Positions 45,401-57,426 of a stretch of 64,000 nucleotides of DNA are shown here, one piece after another. The stretch is from Dipteris shenzhenensis (taxonomy: Eukaryota; Polypodiophyta; Polypodiopsida; Gleicheniales). A program made the position numbers and the translations under genes. The stretch lies in NCBI GenBank assembly GCA_047967505.1, contig CM106538.1; one strand, given 5' to 3'. Each line of letters begins with the position of its first letter. Position 1 is the stretch's first letter. The notes under the pieces were generated by a model. It saw only the letters and a program-made list of their open reading frames with translations, had not been told where the DNA came from and ran no database searches.

Positions 45401-48272
45401 CTTAGATCTATTGAATCTCTCTCAATACATTTCTCCGAATCTCATGGATCTTTGGTAACATGCTTGTAGAGAAATAACGTAACTACTTTGAGACATATGT
45501 TAGAGAAGTCTCATAAGCAGTTGTAATGAATCCAGGCTTGGTTTTTATGAAAACTTACAAGGTACACAAAGACAAGAAAGACTTAGGTTACAAATAAACT
45601 CAAAGACTACAAGAAAATTTTGGTGTTTTATAGTCACAACTAGCATACATCTTTGCTGCAGAGTTAACTTCTCTTAGAAGAGATTGCAAATAAAACTTTT
45701 TGCGCTTGAACACAAAAGTATTTGAACATGTATGCACACAAACGTTTACTGTACTTATGTAGGGATGTGTCATTTCCTGAAGGAGAGACCTACCTTTATT
45801 GGAGGTGCAAACCAAAAATTCTCTTACTTTTTAACTAGCTGGATTTAAAACTGTCAATGTAATAAGGGACCTTGGACTCCTTTTAAAGATCCATCTATTT
45901 GAAAAGTAAACTTTGAAACTCATTTCTCTGGGGGTTTTAATAGACATGAATCCTTGGAAGAAGAAAGTTTAAATTTTGTGCCTTTAGAAAAGCTCCCTTA
46001 AAAAAGTAGAAAGGATTGAAGTATTACCAGTAACAAGATTTGCTCAGCAAAAGGAGCAAACTTTTTACTAGTGCAACAAGAAGGGCTACTATGCATGGCT
46101 TTCCGTCCAAGTTGTGTAAGATTTCTACCAATGTCCTTACAATCAAAGGCCTTTTATCCTAGTGTTTTCACATATTTCCAAGCAATCAGAGGATCATTCC
46201 AATGAGAAAGAGCATTCATAATCCAAGGTGTCCTCAAAATATAGGACGTCAACCTATCTCGTCAAGATTAGGAGAGGTAAATTTAATAAGCTCTTTTCTT
46301 AAGATGGGAGTAGCGCTTTTAAGGCCCAAGAGCTTGAGTTTCTAGAAACTTTCTAAGAGCACTCTCAATTGAATGCGATTTTATTAGTTGAAGATCTTGA
46401 TAAGAGAAATTTCTGAAGTATATAAAGATCTAAAATGAGCCAAAGCATTATATCTTTCAAAGACCTTAATTAAAATTTTGACCCAAAAACATAAGTCATT
46501 CCAAGAACTGTAACCAACCTTGTCCTATGGTTTGAGGAGTAAGGAGACCTACAAGGAAAATTATGCATGTACACGTAACGTTTGGAACGTTCTTAGGCTT
46601 TGGATGCGTCCTCTAAAACCATAGGATTCGATGTGCTTCTCTTCTTTCTTACACCTAACCGTCACTATGCGTACTGAATTCTTGGAAGCACTTCCATTCC
46701 TTTCTATTGCTTGGGGGATGAGAAATTCTTGACAAGCGGCAGCCCTATTTTTTGAATGTGCTGAGATGACCGTCCCTTTAAGGTAAATTTTCTCTTGGCC
46801 CTGAATTTTAAAATATAGTGATAATAGCTTACTGTTGTGTTATCCTAGGACAGGCTTTGCAGCTATGCTTGCAATCTTGTAACGGTCCTAGTCTGGGTTG
46901 CATTTGCATTTCCTACCAGCCATGTGTAAGTGTATGATTTCATGCTATCAGGGACATTTAGGTAGTGACAAGACTTGTGGTTTTGGTCTTTTTCAGGGCT
47001 TTACCTGAATACAGAGTAAAATATCCCTCCATCTTTGAATCATGTTCCAATTGTTGGCGATTATGAGCTTTGTATCAGGGAAAAGTATTACCTGTTGCTT
47101 CTCCTATCTCCTGTTTTCTGAATGAATCTGCTTGTGGCAGAGGTCTGACGAAGTGAGCTGCACCTTGAAGCTTTGAAATGTTTTTATAGCAAATGCACGA
47201 TTGTTCAAAATCCAATAGCTAAGTTCATTTCCATGCAAACAAAAGCTGTGGTACATAGATCATATCAGGAATATTATGAAATCCCTCGAGGTATTGACGA
47301 ATTTGAACAGATTGACCAAGTCGAGTTGATTACCACCACTGCTTTGAATTGCATTTGGTCTAATAGTTATGTTGGATCATGTATGGCGCTCCATCTCTGC
47401 ACATTCTTCTAATCTGTTTAAAAGTACACCAAATGCCTAGGACATGGTCAGTTCGTTGCAGAGCTTTGAAATAAAATTTGGTAAGACGATGAGTTGTGTC
47501 TGGGTATCAGTCCACAAAGGCTTTTTTTGTCAAATAATAATGGTGGATGTGGAAAGACTTTCCAGCTTTGATCCATGGAGTGAGAAACTTTCCACTACTG
47601 TTTGGATTACCTCCTCCTTGCCTTTGGCTCCCTTAGAGGGCAAGGACGTTTTATCTGAGGCAGACCCTATGGTGTCCAAGAGCCTTATGATGATATTTAA
47701 CGGGAATGCAGTGGCCCATCAAAAATCTGGTAGTGCACATCTTTTTGGTACTTTGTCAGACGGAAGAGGTGGTTGTTTAAAAAGGGCCATTCTTCGTCCT
47801 TATACATTCTATTGTCTTTGTCATGCTTTCCGTAGATATTCTGGACAATTAACAGCTCTGCATTCTGAGGTTTGTTCTCGGATTGATGGGTTGCTTGAAG
47901 TGTCTCATAGTGATTAATTTGTTGGTTCTAATTCATGATCGACATGAAGACCATGTGTTAAATCGAGTATTCTGATATAATTCTTGTGTGTAGATTTATT
48001 CCCGTACACCAAATCCAGGGCCGGAGTTTATTGAGAAATACAAAAATTACTTGGCAACCATAGGATACAAGGCAAGTCAGATAAAAGATACACCTCAAGA
48101 TTGCGAAGACACATCCATGGGACAGCTGGAGTTGATGATGTCCATGCCAGGGATGAACGAGGCTCTGACCAACAAATTCCCAGACTTGGGATTGCGGCGT
48201 CCTGTCCAGTTCAACCCTTTCACCAGTGTGTTCGACACTGTTAAAAAGCTCGTGCCATTGTATTTCAAGTAG
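39813..48272 (+). CDS. LCNP: Chloroplastic lipocalin (LCNP/CHL), five exons
   Basis: Exons 39813-39883, 42503-42599, 42959-43210, 43526-43816 and 47994-48272, all with GT-AG introns in matching phase, give 329 residues (Arabidopsis LCNP has about 353). Exon 1 starts at ATGGCTGCC and encodes a Ser/Ala-rich plastid transit peptide; exon 2 adds a hydrophobic stretch (AAASALVAAFLVNYVPS) like a thylakoid-lumen transfer domain. Exon 3 has the lipocalin GxW motif (YAGRWFEVASLKRGF) and the CHC pair. Exon 4 has DTFCVHGSPDGYITGIRG and FALVSGAKDKSFIQ. Exon 5 has YSRTPNPGPEF and ends FDTVKKLVPLYFK. In angiosperms the protein acts in the thylakoid lumen in sustained non-photochemical quenching (qH) and lipid protection under stress. 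Exons 3-5 are certain; exon 1 is assigned by phase and transit-peptide character and is less sure. Confidence 0.9.
40616..40818. repeat. Tandem duplication, period 103 bp (lipocalin intron 1)
   Basis: Copies at 40616-40718 and 40719-40818 are nearly identical (cactggaggtgygtccctttt, cctcaaacatctttatgc, catagctgctcatatgtatt, catcttcaacgtc). Low divergence suggests a recent event. Confidence 0.9.
41700..41945. repeat. Imperfect tandem duplication (lipocalin intron 1)
   Basis: Two related units of roughly 120 bases share ccatgtcccaatgc/ccgtgtcccaatgc, tacgggggcatacaggtggg/tacgggctcacaggtgggg, and gtcrccaatgmgatgttam. The 209-residue open frame that spans this area (41277-41906) has no domain and lies inside an intron, so it is not called as a gene. 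Confidence 0.65.
42399..42424. repeat. (GA)n microsatellite (lipocalin intron 1)
   Basis: Thirteen GA units about 80 bases before exon 2. Confidence 0.95.
44030..44640 (-). pseudogene. LINE C-terminal (zf-RVT) fragment in lipocalin intron 4
   Basis: On the minus strand, antisense to the host gene, frames give SPPTCCRCLSPQESMPHLFR followed by HCLETRDF. This is the zinc-binding tail of plant LINE reverse transcriptases (CxxC...HLFxxC). Further on comes LLAR, a stop, then ILWEDRNQHAWDLN, the 'WxxWxxRN' block that follows it. The first part (about 44330-44640) is less clear. Several frameshifts and stops. It explains much of the intron's 4.2-kb length. Confidence 0.7.
44880..45590 (+). repeat. 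Dispersed repeat family X, copy 1 (lipocalin intron 4)
   Basis: Collinear and similar to 58370-59290 over several hundred bases: shared phrases include tgccatttatcata, aattaagttcaca, atgaacctcctaac, aaactcaaattc, ctttgagacat and gttagagaagtct. Both copies are in the same orientation. Contents are not recognisable as a known protein. Confidence 0.75.
45600..47980. other. Remaining part of lipocalin intron 4
   Basis: No gene or element identified. The 157-residue plus-strand frame at 47444-47917, just before exon 5, has no recognisable domain, no homology that I can name, and sits wholly inside the intron. It could be transposon-derived. Confidence 0.45.
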
Positions 48273-48301
48273 TCAAGGACGTGCATGATTGGATGAAGAT
48301 G

Positions 48302-48527
48302 GAGCTTCCCTCTATCCCAAAATATTATGTATGTGTATGGGAGGGAACATTGTCGGTACAGGCCAATGGCAGATTAAACTGAGGAGAACGATGTCGTTGG
48401 CTGACGGTCCTTAACGAGCTTCCCTCTATCTGAAAAAATATGTATGTGTATGGGAACATTTTTGGTACGGGCCAATGGCAGATTAAACTGAGGAAAATGA
48501 TGTCACTGGCTGACAGTCCTTAACCAG
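48302..48527. repeat. Tandem duplication, period 114 bp (lipocalin 3' region)
   Basis: Copy 1 (48302-48415) and copy 2 (48416-48527) share gagcttccctctatc, tatgtatgtgtatggga, ggccaatggcagattaaact and tcctta. They start 30 bases after the lipocalin stop codon, so both are probably in its 3' untranslated region. Confidence 0.9.
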
Positions 48528-48529
48528 CA

Positions 48530-48773
48530 CCTTGCAAAAGAAGATCATAAGAAACGGTATAACAGAAAGTAAGACCTCGTAGCTAAGAATCCCACCATGA
48601 ATTCTGCAATCAATGTACTCGTAGCCTTGTTCTCCATCTTGATGCATGGATTGTTGTGATGTCCACATACACATGAAATTCGGATTGTTTAGGTGTTTTA
48701 TATGGATAGGGTTGTGACTTTCATGCACTCTTGAAAACGCCGATGCCCATGTGCATGCGCGTGCTCTCTGAGT

Positions 48774-48809
<36 letters not shown>

Positions 48810-51800
48810 CACACAGAGGAAGGAAGAAGTGGTAGAAATCCTTTTGTTGAGGAGAAGCATAAGAAGAGAACTACATCTACATAATCAAAGGATAAGGAAG
48901 AAGAGCAAGAGAACCTAAAGGACATCTCCTACTGTGGAGAAGTAGAAGAAGAGAAATGCACCTGAACAGATAGAGAGGCCAAGGAAGAAGAGTATCCATT
49001 AACATAGAGTAAACATGGCACAACAGCATTTAAGCTTCGTATGATGAAAAAGATCTCCGTGGAAGCAAAACACAAAATGACACTCTTGGACACCATTTCT
49101 AACATGGCCATGCCACAAATGGAGACCAAGTGGATCATTTACTATAAGTTGTCAAAAGACCATTACTACAAAATCTATCAAGTCTCAATGGTGGAAGCTA
49201 TGCAAATATGGGACTTGCTACACAACTAGCAAATCCACCAATCCCAAGGTGGAATGGGAACATAAGTTAAAAAATAATGACTCATCCAAGATAAATTAAG
49301 GGTTGTGACAATATAACTAAATCAATAAGTACCTCTCAATCTACACATTCTCTCCCCTCATTCCCCTCTATATGGAATCAACAAGCAAGTTTTGTGGCTT
49401 TGATTTAGAACCCCTATTTGTTTGACACTTATCTTTATCAATCCAATCTATTGCTTAGCACAATGTGTTCCATTTGCTACTTTTTTTATATTCCAAGTCG
49501 ATGTCTAATCATTTGTCTTTAATGTAGTCCTCTATCTATTATAGCGATGACCCCCTTGGTTCTACCTCCATAAAGACCATCAGTAGTGGACGATAGCCGA
49601 TATATTGATGGGATAAGACCATGCTATTGTACAAATGTGAGAGATAAATTGAAGAGTCTCCCTTTTACTTGCAATATTTATTGGGGCTATTCATTAAAGA
49701 ATTCACCTAATATCCTACATGGCAATATCTCATTCCATATGTTTCTTTTTATTGTTATTTTTCTTTACTTGATTGTTTAATTGTAGAATGATTCACTTTC
49801 TATGGACCTCCTACTGATAGTAATGTGCTAATTATAATAGGATACTCTTTTATAAAGTAATTGTTGACAATTGGAATCTGGGTGGGAGGGTGTGGAATCC
49901 CCCCTCCAAATATAATATAATTCATTTGACGTGGTCAAATTTTTATTTTTTAACTTATTTATTCATTAAACTTTACATCCCAACATGTACCTAATATTTT
50001 TATACGTATTACATAACAACATGTCTCAATCATCTCAACTAGGAATGGTAGTCATGAGCTTAGTTTGGCTTACTTGTCATAGTTGTGATTGAATTATCAT
50101 TTGGAATGGCTATTCTTCTATGTATTATCTAATAGTGCATATAGTAAACCAAGGTGGATACTGTAATACCCAAACAACCTACACTAGATTTGGTCAAAAA
50201 ACATGTGCTTTTGGTCTTAACTTAAATTTCTTTGAACCAATGCCTATTAATCACACTGTCCCTCATATCTTCTTCACAAGTTTTCAAATAAACAAGAGCG
50301 ATGAATATGTTCACAATATCACTTTGAACCAGTGCCTATTAATTATCGTGTCCCTCATATCTTTTTCACAAGTTTTAGAATAAGCAAGCAAATGAATAAT
50401 TTCCATTATTGCATCTAGGAAAGGATATCATATAAAAAGCATAACAAAAGCATTTGAGCCCCAATATTAGCAATTTGCATAGGGAACATGAATGAACTGG
50501 CCCGGGCTTGTGAATGAAGTAGATGGGATTTCCTAAGCAATGTCAAAATATAGCCACCAAGAGATAGCATGACTGTCTTCTCTAAAAAAGAAACAAAGAT
50601 TACAAAAATATATGGAAAGAATGAACACTTTAAACATAGAACACAGGACATCCATATATTAGATAACAAAATAAATACAAGTACTTCCATCTAAAACAAG
50701 AATTTTGACAATATAACGATTCTTACTACAACCCATAAGTGGATGGAATAGTCACTAGAGCACAAGGACTGACAATGGAAAGGCTAGGTTCCCTCCAAAA
50801 TGGCATTCACACATGGGTTAGCATATCTAGCCTTATCTAAATTAAAATCCATTGAGAAGTCATACCTTTTAGATCCAAGACATAAAAAACAAACACCTGA
50901 GAGTGAAAAAAGTATAAATAATATGTAAATAGATGAAGAAACAATGCAATATGGCAATTGTCTAATATCATTTGCTTACATGGAATACACCATAAATTCA
51001 CATGCACACAACTTATAACAATTTATAGTAGCCAAAAACTTCTTCTATGGTGGCACATACATGCTAATCCTTCAAAGCATAGAAATAAACTCTATCAAAA
51101 CAATCCAACATGTCGTATCCCGAGTCTCTATGCTCATAGTTTTGATAGTTTGACTAGTTGCCAATCGTGTCACCTTATCTCTTGAGTCGTGATGTACTCC
51201 TTAACGAATACCCTAATTCTATCTGCTTTTTAATTATAGGTAGGGTGATCTATAGTCTACTATGCATAATTTGGTCCCCTATAGACACTTAGGTGACTTA
51301 TGGTGGTTGGTTCCCTATCAAGGGGTCTAAGATTATGGGCCAATACCCTACATATCAAGCCTCATATGAGGAGGAAAACATGGCTTGACACCTACCAGGT
51401 TATTGGAGTGTGATGTCCACAATGAACAACCACATGAGGTCTCATGAATGACCCATATGTGGGATGTTATACCAACATGCGGTCCAATTATGAACCCTGA
51501 ATGGGTACCATGTGATAAAAAACATGGCTGTGATAATGAGTAATGGAGTAGTAACGAAGGTAAATTTTGAAGGATTAACTCAATTATCATATTATATTCT
51601 TAATATTCAGTAGTCGCTAGCTAGCTTGGATTGGCCATATGCATTGATGAGACAACATTGGTTAAATGGGAAAAGTATAGCATAGCATCAAATGCATGTG
51701 GACTTCTACGTTTTGTTTTCATTGAGAATGGTAAAGATGTATTGAGATCTTTGGAGTCACTAGATGCTCAAGTTAAAAGGATGGCATAGCTAGAGCCTTC

Positions 51801-51980
51801 AAAGGAGCATGGGTTCTCTTGTGTCTTTACCAACAGCTGTGACCTGATAGTCTAATAGGCTATCTTCTAATTCTCACACATATATGCATGTGAATTATGT
51901 TTGTAGACTATAAGCTCAACTTTAGTAATAATTTTTGTACTTAATTTGGATTTACACGAGTCCAAAAATTTTGAATAGTA
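48530..51980. other. Unidentified intergenic sequence with minor repeats
   Basis: No recognisable gene. A GA microsatellite lies at about 48773-48808. A tandem duplication of period 92 lies at about 50230-50415 (ctttgaaccartgcctatta, tccctcatatctt). Open frames are below 95 residues and without motifs. Confidence 0.45.
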
Positions 51981-51989
51981 TGTTAAGAA

Positions 51990-52390
51990 TGTTCCTATGA
52001 AAGCTCTGTGCTTCTAAAAAATCCGGCTTATCATTCAGTTGAATATCGTTGGAGCATTACTCAAACCAAAAGGGACTAGCACATATTCATAAGGCCCTTG
52101 TGCTATCCTAAAAGTTGTTTTGTGGCTATCTTGAGGGGAAATCCATACCTAATGATATCCACTTTTAAATCCCATCCTACTAAAAATCTTAGCTCCTTTT
52201 CAAGTATCTACAATCTCATCAATCCAAGGGATTGGAAAGCGATTCTTGATAATCATTTTGTTTAGTGCCCTATTGTTGATACACATCCTCCATGATCCAT
52301 CTTTCTTGAGTGATAAAGGTACTGGAGAATAGAAAGGTAAACTACTATGTCTAATCAATCCATGTTCCATCCAATGAGCTTTGTGTCACT
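51990..52390 (-). pseudogene. Ty3/Gypsy reverse transcriptase fragment
   Basis: The minus strand from about 52385 downwards reads HWMEHGLIRHSSLPFYSPVP, then LSLKKDGSWRMCINNRALNK, then RFPIPWIDEIVD, a stop, KIFSRMGFKSGYH, a stop, TTFRIAQGPYEYVLVPFGLS and NAPTIF. These are reverse transcriptase blocks 1-4 of Ty3/Gypsy elements (KKDGSWRMCxDxRxLN, FPxPxID, FSxxDxxSGYHQ, FRxxxGxYEFxxMPFGLxNAP). The first catalytic Asp (FSKxD) is Gly here, and three stops interrupt the frame. The YxDD block was not found below 51990. Confidence 0.88.
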
Positions 52391-54536
52391 ATCAATTTGC
52401 GAGAGTTTTATTTTTAGAATGTAAGATTTCAAGATCTAATTTCTTATAGAAACAAAGAAGAGAGAAGAAAGAGAAAAGGGTTTGCGCTCCCTTCAAAAGG
52501 TGAGATGCATATAAGACCAAAAGTTTGACTTTGGTCTTCACTTGTTGTTTGCACTTTTGGAATACAGGCTTTCTTTCTCTCTATGAGTTGTTAGAGTGTT
52601 CTCTCTATGAAATGTAAGAGTGTTCTCTTGTTTCCTTGTTGTGCCTTTGTGGTTGCCACTCCCTCTTATTATCTCCCCCTCCTTTCCCTTCTTCCCACTC
52701 CTTCCCCCTCTCTCTCCCTTCATCAACATTCACCTCCCTCTTGTGAAATCACATTGCAACAGTCCGGAAGCTATTAGAGTGACACTAGCCATGGACAAGC
52801 ACTTGCATTTCTATGCAAAAACATGAAATTGAGTAAGTGGGGTCGAGCTTGATTTTTTCATTAAAATTATTGCTCGGAATGACGAGGAGATAAAAGCGCA
52901 TTGGATGAATGAGATGCGTCGTAACTCAAATCAAGGATAATAGGTTTGAAAAAGTGAAACGCGGCATAAATGCATGTGATTTCCTATGCCTAGAGGTCGT
53001 TGAGAAAACTAAAGGCACAAGATGCACTCATGACCAAGTTGGCATGGTGTGGTATTGGTTTGTGGTAAAGGAGAATGCTAAAAATTTAGGACGATTTATG
53101 ACTTTTGGATGTTGATGCCACATAGCCAGGCTTCTACCAGAGACGAAGGGTTCCTTGGTGTCTTAATAAATAATTGTGACCTCATAATAGGTCTTTTATT
53201 TGTCACCTATAAATGTGTATAATTACAATTGGCCATAATTATTGTTGCTTAATACAAAGGATATATGTGCTGTGAACCTTTACAAGGTATTAAAGAAGAG
53301 GATTCTTTGATTATTTAGGATTGTAAGCTAAACTTTGGTAATGGATGAGCTTTGCATACTATCAATCTACTAAGGAATTTCATTTTAACTATATAAGGTT
53401 TTCGGGATCTAGTTTCTTCATTAAGGCTTCCGTGTGGGCAAGAGATTAGATGTAAATATGGATACTAATGAGCAACAACAAAGCCCAACTAATGGGACTT
53501 GAAGACAAGAACTTATTAGGCTTTATACACAAGCCAAGTTCCTTTCGTTTGGAGGAGGACTCGTTTTGAGTTCTAATTTTCATTTTACTCAACTTGTTAA
53601 CATTGGTATGTTAGTGTTTGTAAATGCTTGAGGTTGGTGTTGTCATAGTTTGGCCAAATTGTATCTATCATAAATGCTTTTACATATATACTAGGCCACT
53701 TAACCTAAAAGAGTGTCATTTAACCCATGTATTTGTCGATTGGTTTTTCTTGTTAATTGACTTCTTTTCTCAAGTGTGCATATGCTTGTTCCTTAATGGG
53801 CTTTAGTATGATCTTTTTGGGATTGGATGTCCATGGGTTTGAATGGTTGTTTGCTATCCTTTGGCACATGCATACATGGGTCACTACAAATTATTTGTGG
53901 TTGATTTTTAATTTGTATTAGGCAATGGTATGTTTTGTTGCTAGGTAGCAAGTTTCCTTTTTGGGTTTTTAGTTCCCACGTAGAGTTTGTGCGGATTTTG
54001 ATTGATTAGCCTTTGTGTAGATGATGAATTAAGCAGTTGCACCTCTGGCAGATGCTATGTTCTTTGGGCCAAGTAGTCTCAATTTAGTAGGTGATTGCTT
54101 CATTTTAGCATAGCAACATTTGCTCTTGTTAGTTTAAAGTGAGTTTGGTATGACTCCTTACCCTACCTCAAGTTGTCAATAATGTGTTTATGGTTTTGAG
54201 ACCTACTCATGTAAAAAAAAACACAAACCATATGGAATTATCCTTGGAAAACAATTCGATCAACAAAAGTTGAAAGTGCCCTTCTTTATCAAGAAATGTA
54301 ATTTAAAAAAAGAGAACATAAATCTTTGTGGACATTTATTACCTCTAATTAGAACATCCAAGGATCCAAACAAGCCAAAACAAAACTCTTTAGAGCTATA
54401 CAAAAAAACTACAAATTAGTGAGTCCTTTCACTTTATGACCATGCATGCATGCATGTATTTATGTACGTATGAAAGTATACATGTACGTGTATGTCTACG
54501 TATATGTATAGATAAATCTGTATGTACATATACATG

Positions 54537-54579
<43 letters not shown>

Positions 54580-54733
54580 AATATGAAGGAAACGTAGATG
54601 CATCACTCACACAATTACACAATAGTAACAATGTACATCACCAAGAAGGTAGAAAGAAGATGAAAATATAAAGGGTATACATGCAAGGAAATATGAGGGA
54701 CAAGTCACAAAGATAGATGAAGAGGAATTGTAA

Positions 54734-54775
<42 letters not shown>

Positions 54776-54935
54776 GGTTATTCGATACGCTAGTGCGTCC
54801 GACTGCCATGTATGCAATGCCCTTCTAGGGATGTGACGTACCAATAACAGGGTGGAGGAGATTTGAGTGGCTACAGTGACTTTGGGATCTAGGATGATTC
54901 TGAGCAAGCCCTCAGTCCCGCATGAGATAGTACAG
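52391..54935. other. Unidentified intergenic sequence
   Basis: No recognisable gene. Microsatellites: catg units near 54440-54456, (GT)n 54540-54576 and (CT)n 54737-54769. Predicted frames there encode only repeat artefacts. Short stretches near 52500-52760 are CT-rich. Confidence 0.4.
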
Positions 54936-54939
54936 GCAG

Positions 54940-55530
54940 AGTTCGCCATGACACCATTACAGACTGATCAAAGACCCAATTCTACCGCGACCATTTTCTG
55001 AGAGTCTTGGAGGAGGGATTCATCATCAAACCCCAATATCTCAAGGCTAGGGGGTCTCACATGCCCTGAGGATCGCCATTGGGTAGATGCGGGTTTCTAA
55101 CCATCAGCTGAGGATTAAGATTGGGAGAGTAGCACATATACCCAAAGAGTAGCGCACCTATATGTTATGCACACTATGAGAGATTGAGATAGAGGAGCAC
55201 TTCTTTGCGCATGCCCAGCCTACTACAAGATCCGAGAGCGATACCACTGTCTTTATCAAAATAGGTATGGGTTCGGCCCATTGTCGTGACTGATCCACTT
55301 CCATGACCAGGTCTGCATTGGGCATCTACTTGAGATGCGCCGCCACATGGAGACCTTGCTACGACAGATCAGGGAGCAACAAGAGGAGACTAGACCAAAA
55401 AATACAAACGCTGACCAGACACAGCGACATGTCACAGATTTCTATGCATTTGAGTCATCTCCAAGACAGTGGGGTGGAGGAGGAGGCGCTAGTTGACATG
55501 CGGGGGTATGGATTGCTATTATCATAGCTT
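54940..55530 (+). pseudogene. LINE-like polyprotein tail (tentative)
   Basis: Plus-strand pieces read RVAHIPKE, a stop, RTYMLCTL, a stop, EIEIEEHFFAH, then in the next frame CPAYYKIRERYHCLYQ, a stop, and LIHFHDQVCIGHLLEMRRHM. The order C...EEHFFxxCPxYxxIRxRY looks like the zinc-binding tail of a non-LTR element polyprotein (CxxC...ExxxHxLFxCPxYxxxR). The match is by pattern only and the first Cys pair is incomplete. Confidence 0.45.
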
Positions 55531-55539
55531 TCCTCAGAG

Positions 55540-56430
55540 GAGACCGCCCGAGATGAGGGGTCACTCTGAACATAGCTCAAGTTCAGAGATCGAGGAGACC
55601 ACGCCCTCCTCTACCACCACAATGTGAGACGGCTAGACAAACACAGATCCAAGACATCTTTGCCACTCATAGATGAGCTACCGTAGTGCCAGGTTTTGGA
55701 CTCTAAGATCATGTCCCAGTTTTAGCTCTCTTCCTACTTCAGATAGCACATGATATGATATGATACATGCTTTGTATTTGATTTTGGTTGAGCTATTGAG
55801 CTCTTTATTTCAACATAGTACTCAGCAAGGTCCTTAGCGCGCCCTTTACTCTAGCCCTTGGTGGCTTGTATGAGTTTTTCTCCCTTTCGGTGTTTTCCGC
55901 ACTTTGTCCCATAGGCCCACGAGTCCTCTACGGACATTAATCTCTCTCTCTCTCTCTCTCTCTCCCCCCCCCCCCCCCCAATTGCCCCTTGAGAGACACA
56001 AAGACCGCACTATCTTCAATCGCTTGAGCAGGTCGCCTCTCCCCTCTAGCCACCTGAGCAACTCACTCTCCCTCCCTGACTCACTCTCTCAGTTCCATGC
56101 TCATTTCACTGCCACCAAAGACCAAAGGCTGTTGTTTCATTGTTTCATCTTGCCAAAGGTCGTCATTGCTGCTTCTGCTCCTCGCCATCGCAAAGTTTCT
56201 CCAAAGTTTCCCACACAATGACCATTTCGAGTTAAGATTCAGTTCAGTTCAGCTAACTTCAACTCAATTCAATCAAGTTTGGTCAGTTCAATTAGCAACT
56301 CAGTTCAATTTTACTAGTCAATTCAGTTCAGTTCAACACTCCAATTCATAGACTCCAGGTTGGATTGAACCCCTGCACCAACCTTGGGAGTTAGCTTGAG
56401 CAGGGGGTACACACACAACTGAAGACCACC
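55540..56430. other. Low-complexity intergenic sequence
   Basis: Contains a (CT)n run at 55941-55964 that passes into a run of about 16 C (to 55979), and a cagttcag/caattcaa-type irregular repeat at about 56235-56345. No gene recognised. Confidence 0.5.
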
Positions 56431-56490
56431 ATGGAATTTCCCAAGGTCAGTTTTTGCAACCTATCCCCATCTTTCAAGCCTACGTATGGA

Positions 56491-56905
56491 ACCATTGCAA
56501 ATATGCCTTTCCTCTATGCAAAACACATCAAAGACGGATGGTTAATATTGATCTGGAGGAGCAAATCTATTACCTACAGCAAGAGATTAGAGAGCTCAAG
56601 CTTCATCTTGCAACCCTTGGGAGAAAAGTGCAAGATATGGAGAGTAGTTGAAAGGAGAAAATTATTGCAAGGCAATGCACAAATGTAATGCATCACCACC
56701 ATTGCAAAGACACCTTCCCCCTATGCAAAACACATCAAAAAAGGATGGTTAATATTGACTTGCAAGAGCAAATCTATTATCTACAACAAGAGATTAGAGA
56801 GCTCAAGCTTCATCTTGCAACCCTTGGGAGAAAAGTGCAAGATATGGAGAGTAGTTGAAAGAAGGAAATTATTGCAAGGCAGTACACAAATGTAATGCAT
56901 CTCCA
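56491..56905 (+). repeat. Tandem duplication, period 208 bp, gag-like coding remnant
   Basis: Copy 1 (56491-56698) and copy 2 (56699-56905) are close to identical. Each translates as EQIYYLQQEIRELKLHLATL followed by GRKVQDMESS and a stop, a short amphipathic helix with leucines at heptad spacing. The upstream part of each unit reads CKxxFPLCKTHQ, a Cys/His-containing segment. The combination suits the end of a retrotransposon gag or a structural protein, but no family is certain. Confidence 0.8.
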
Positions 56906-57059
56906 CTGGCACTGATACTTGTCTCCGTGGTTCAGGACATGATCACCACTCACATGAGATGCTGATGGCAGTAACGAAGTCAATAGAGCTGACCCTTATG
57001 TGGAAGTAAAAGAGCAAGAAGCTAGAGCATAAAATAAGACGATCTTACGCATTGCGAGA

Positions 57060-57426
57060 CTGAAAGAAGGCTACCTTCATGAAGATGAGGAGAAAATCAT
57101 TGAGGACATAATCATATGCCTTAAGAAGGAAGTACTGCAAATCGATTGGGATGAAAATGATATCCGCAATGTCTGCAAATTGGCACACAAGCACAGATTT
57201 ATTGCAGAGGGAAGGTAGCAAGAATCAAAATTCTCAGACAAACACATAAGTTTAAGGATACAAAGATTTGGATATCTAAGGAGTTCACTCTGATCCAACT
57301 CAAACAAAGAAACAGTGAACTCACCAAGGTAAAGGAAGCACGCAAGGCAAACAAACAGGCGGTTTATTGAGACGGGCAAGCATTAATTAGGAACTTCAAA
57401 TCCAAATTCAAAGACTCTCAGTCTTA
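57060..57426 (+). pseudogene. Dispersed transposon-derived repeat, copy B, partly translatable
   Basis: A plus-strand frame from about 57061 reads LKEGYLHEDEEKIIEDIIIC, then KEVLQIDWDENDIRNVCKLA and HKHRFIAEG. After one frameshift near 57215 it continues ARIKILRQTHKFKDTKIWIS, then KEFTLIQLKQRNSELTKVKE and ARKANKQAVY, with an in-frame stop, and finishes at a TAA near 57426. The last part (R+K+L, then K+WIS, then a charged helix and RxGQAxI) has the look of the C-terminal nucleic-acid-binding domain of a LINE ORF1-type protein. I cannot name the family. Copy A is at 31211-31470. Confidence 0.6.

Noticed and set aside
47444-47917. 157-residue plus-strand frame just before the last lipocalin exon
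   Set aside because: No recognisable domain, and the lipocalin frame joins exon 4 to exon 5 perfectly without it.
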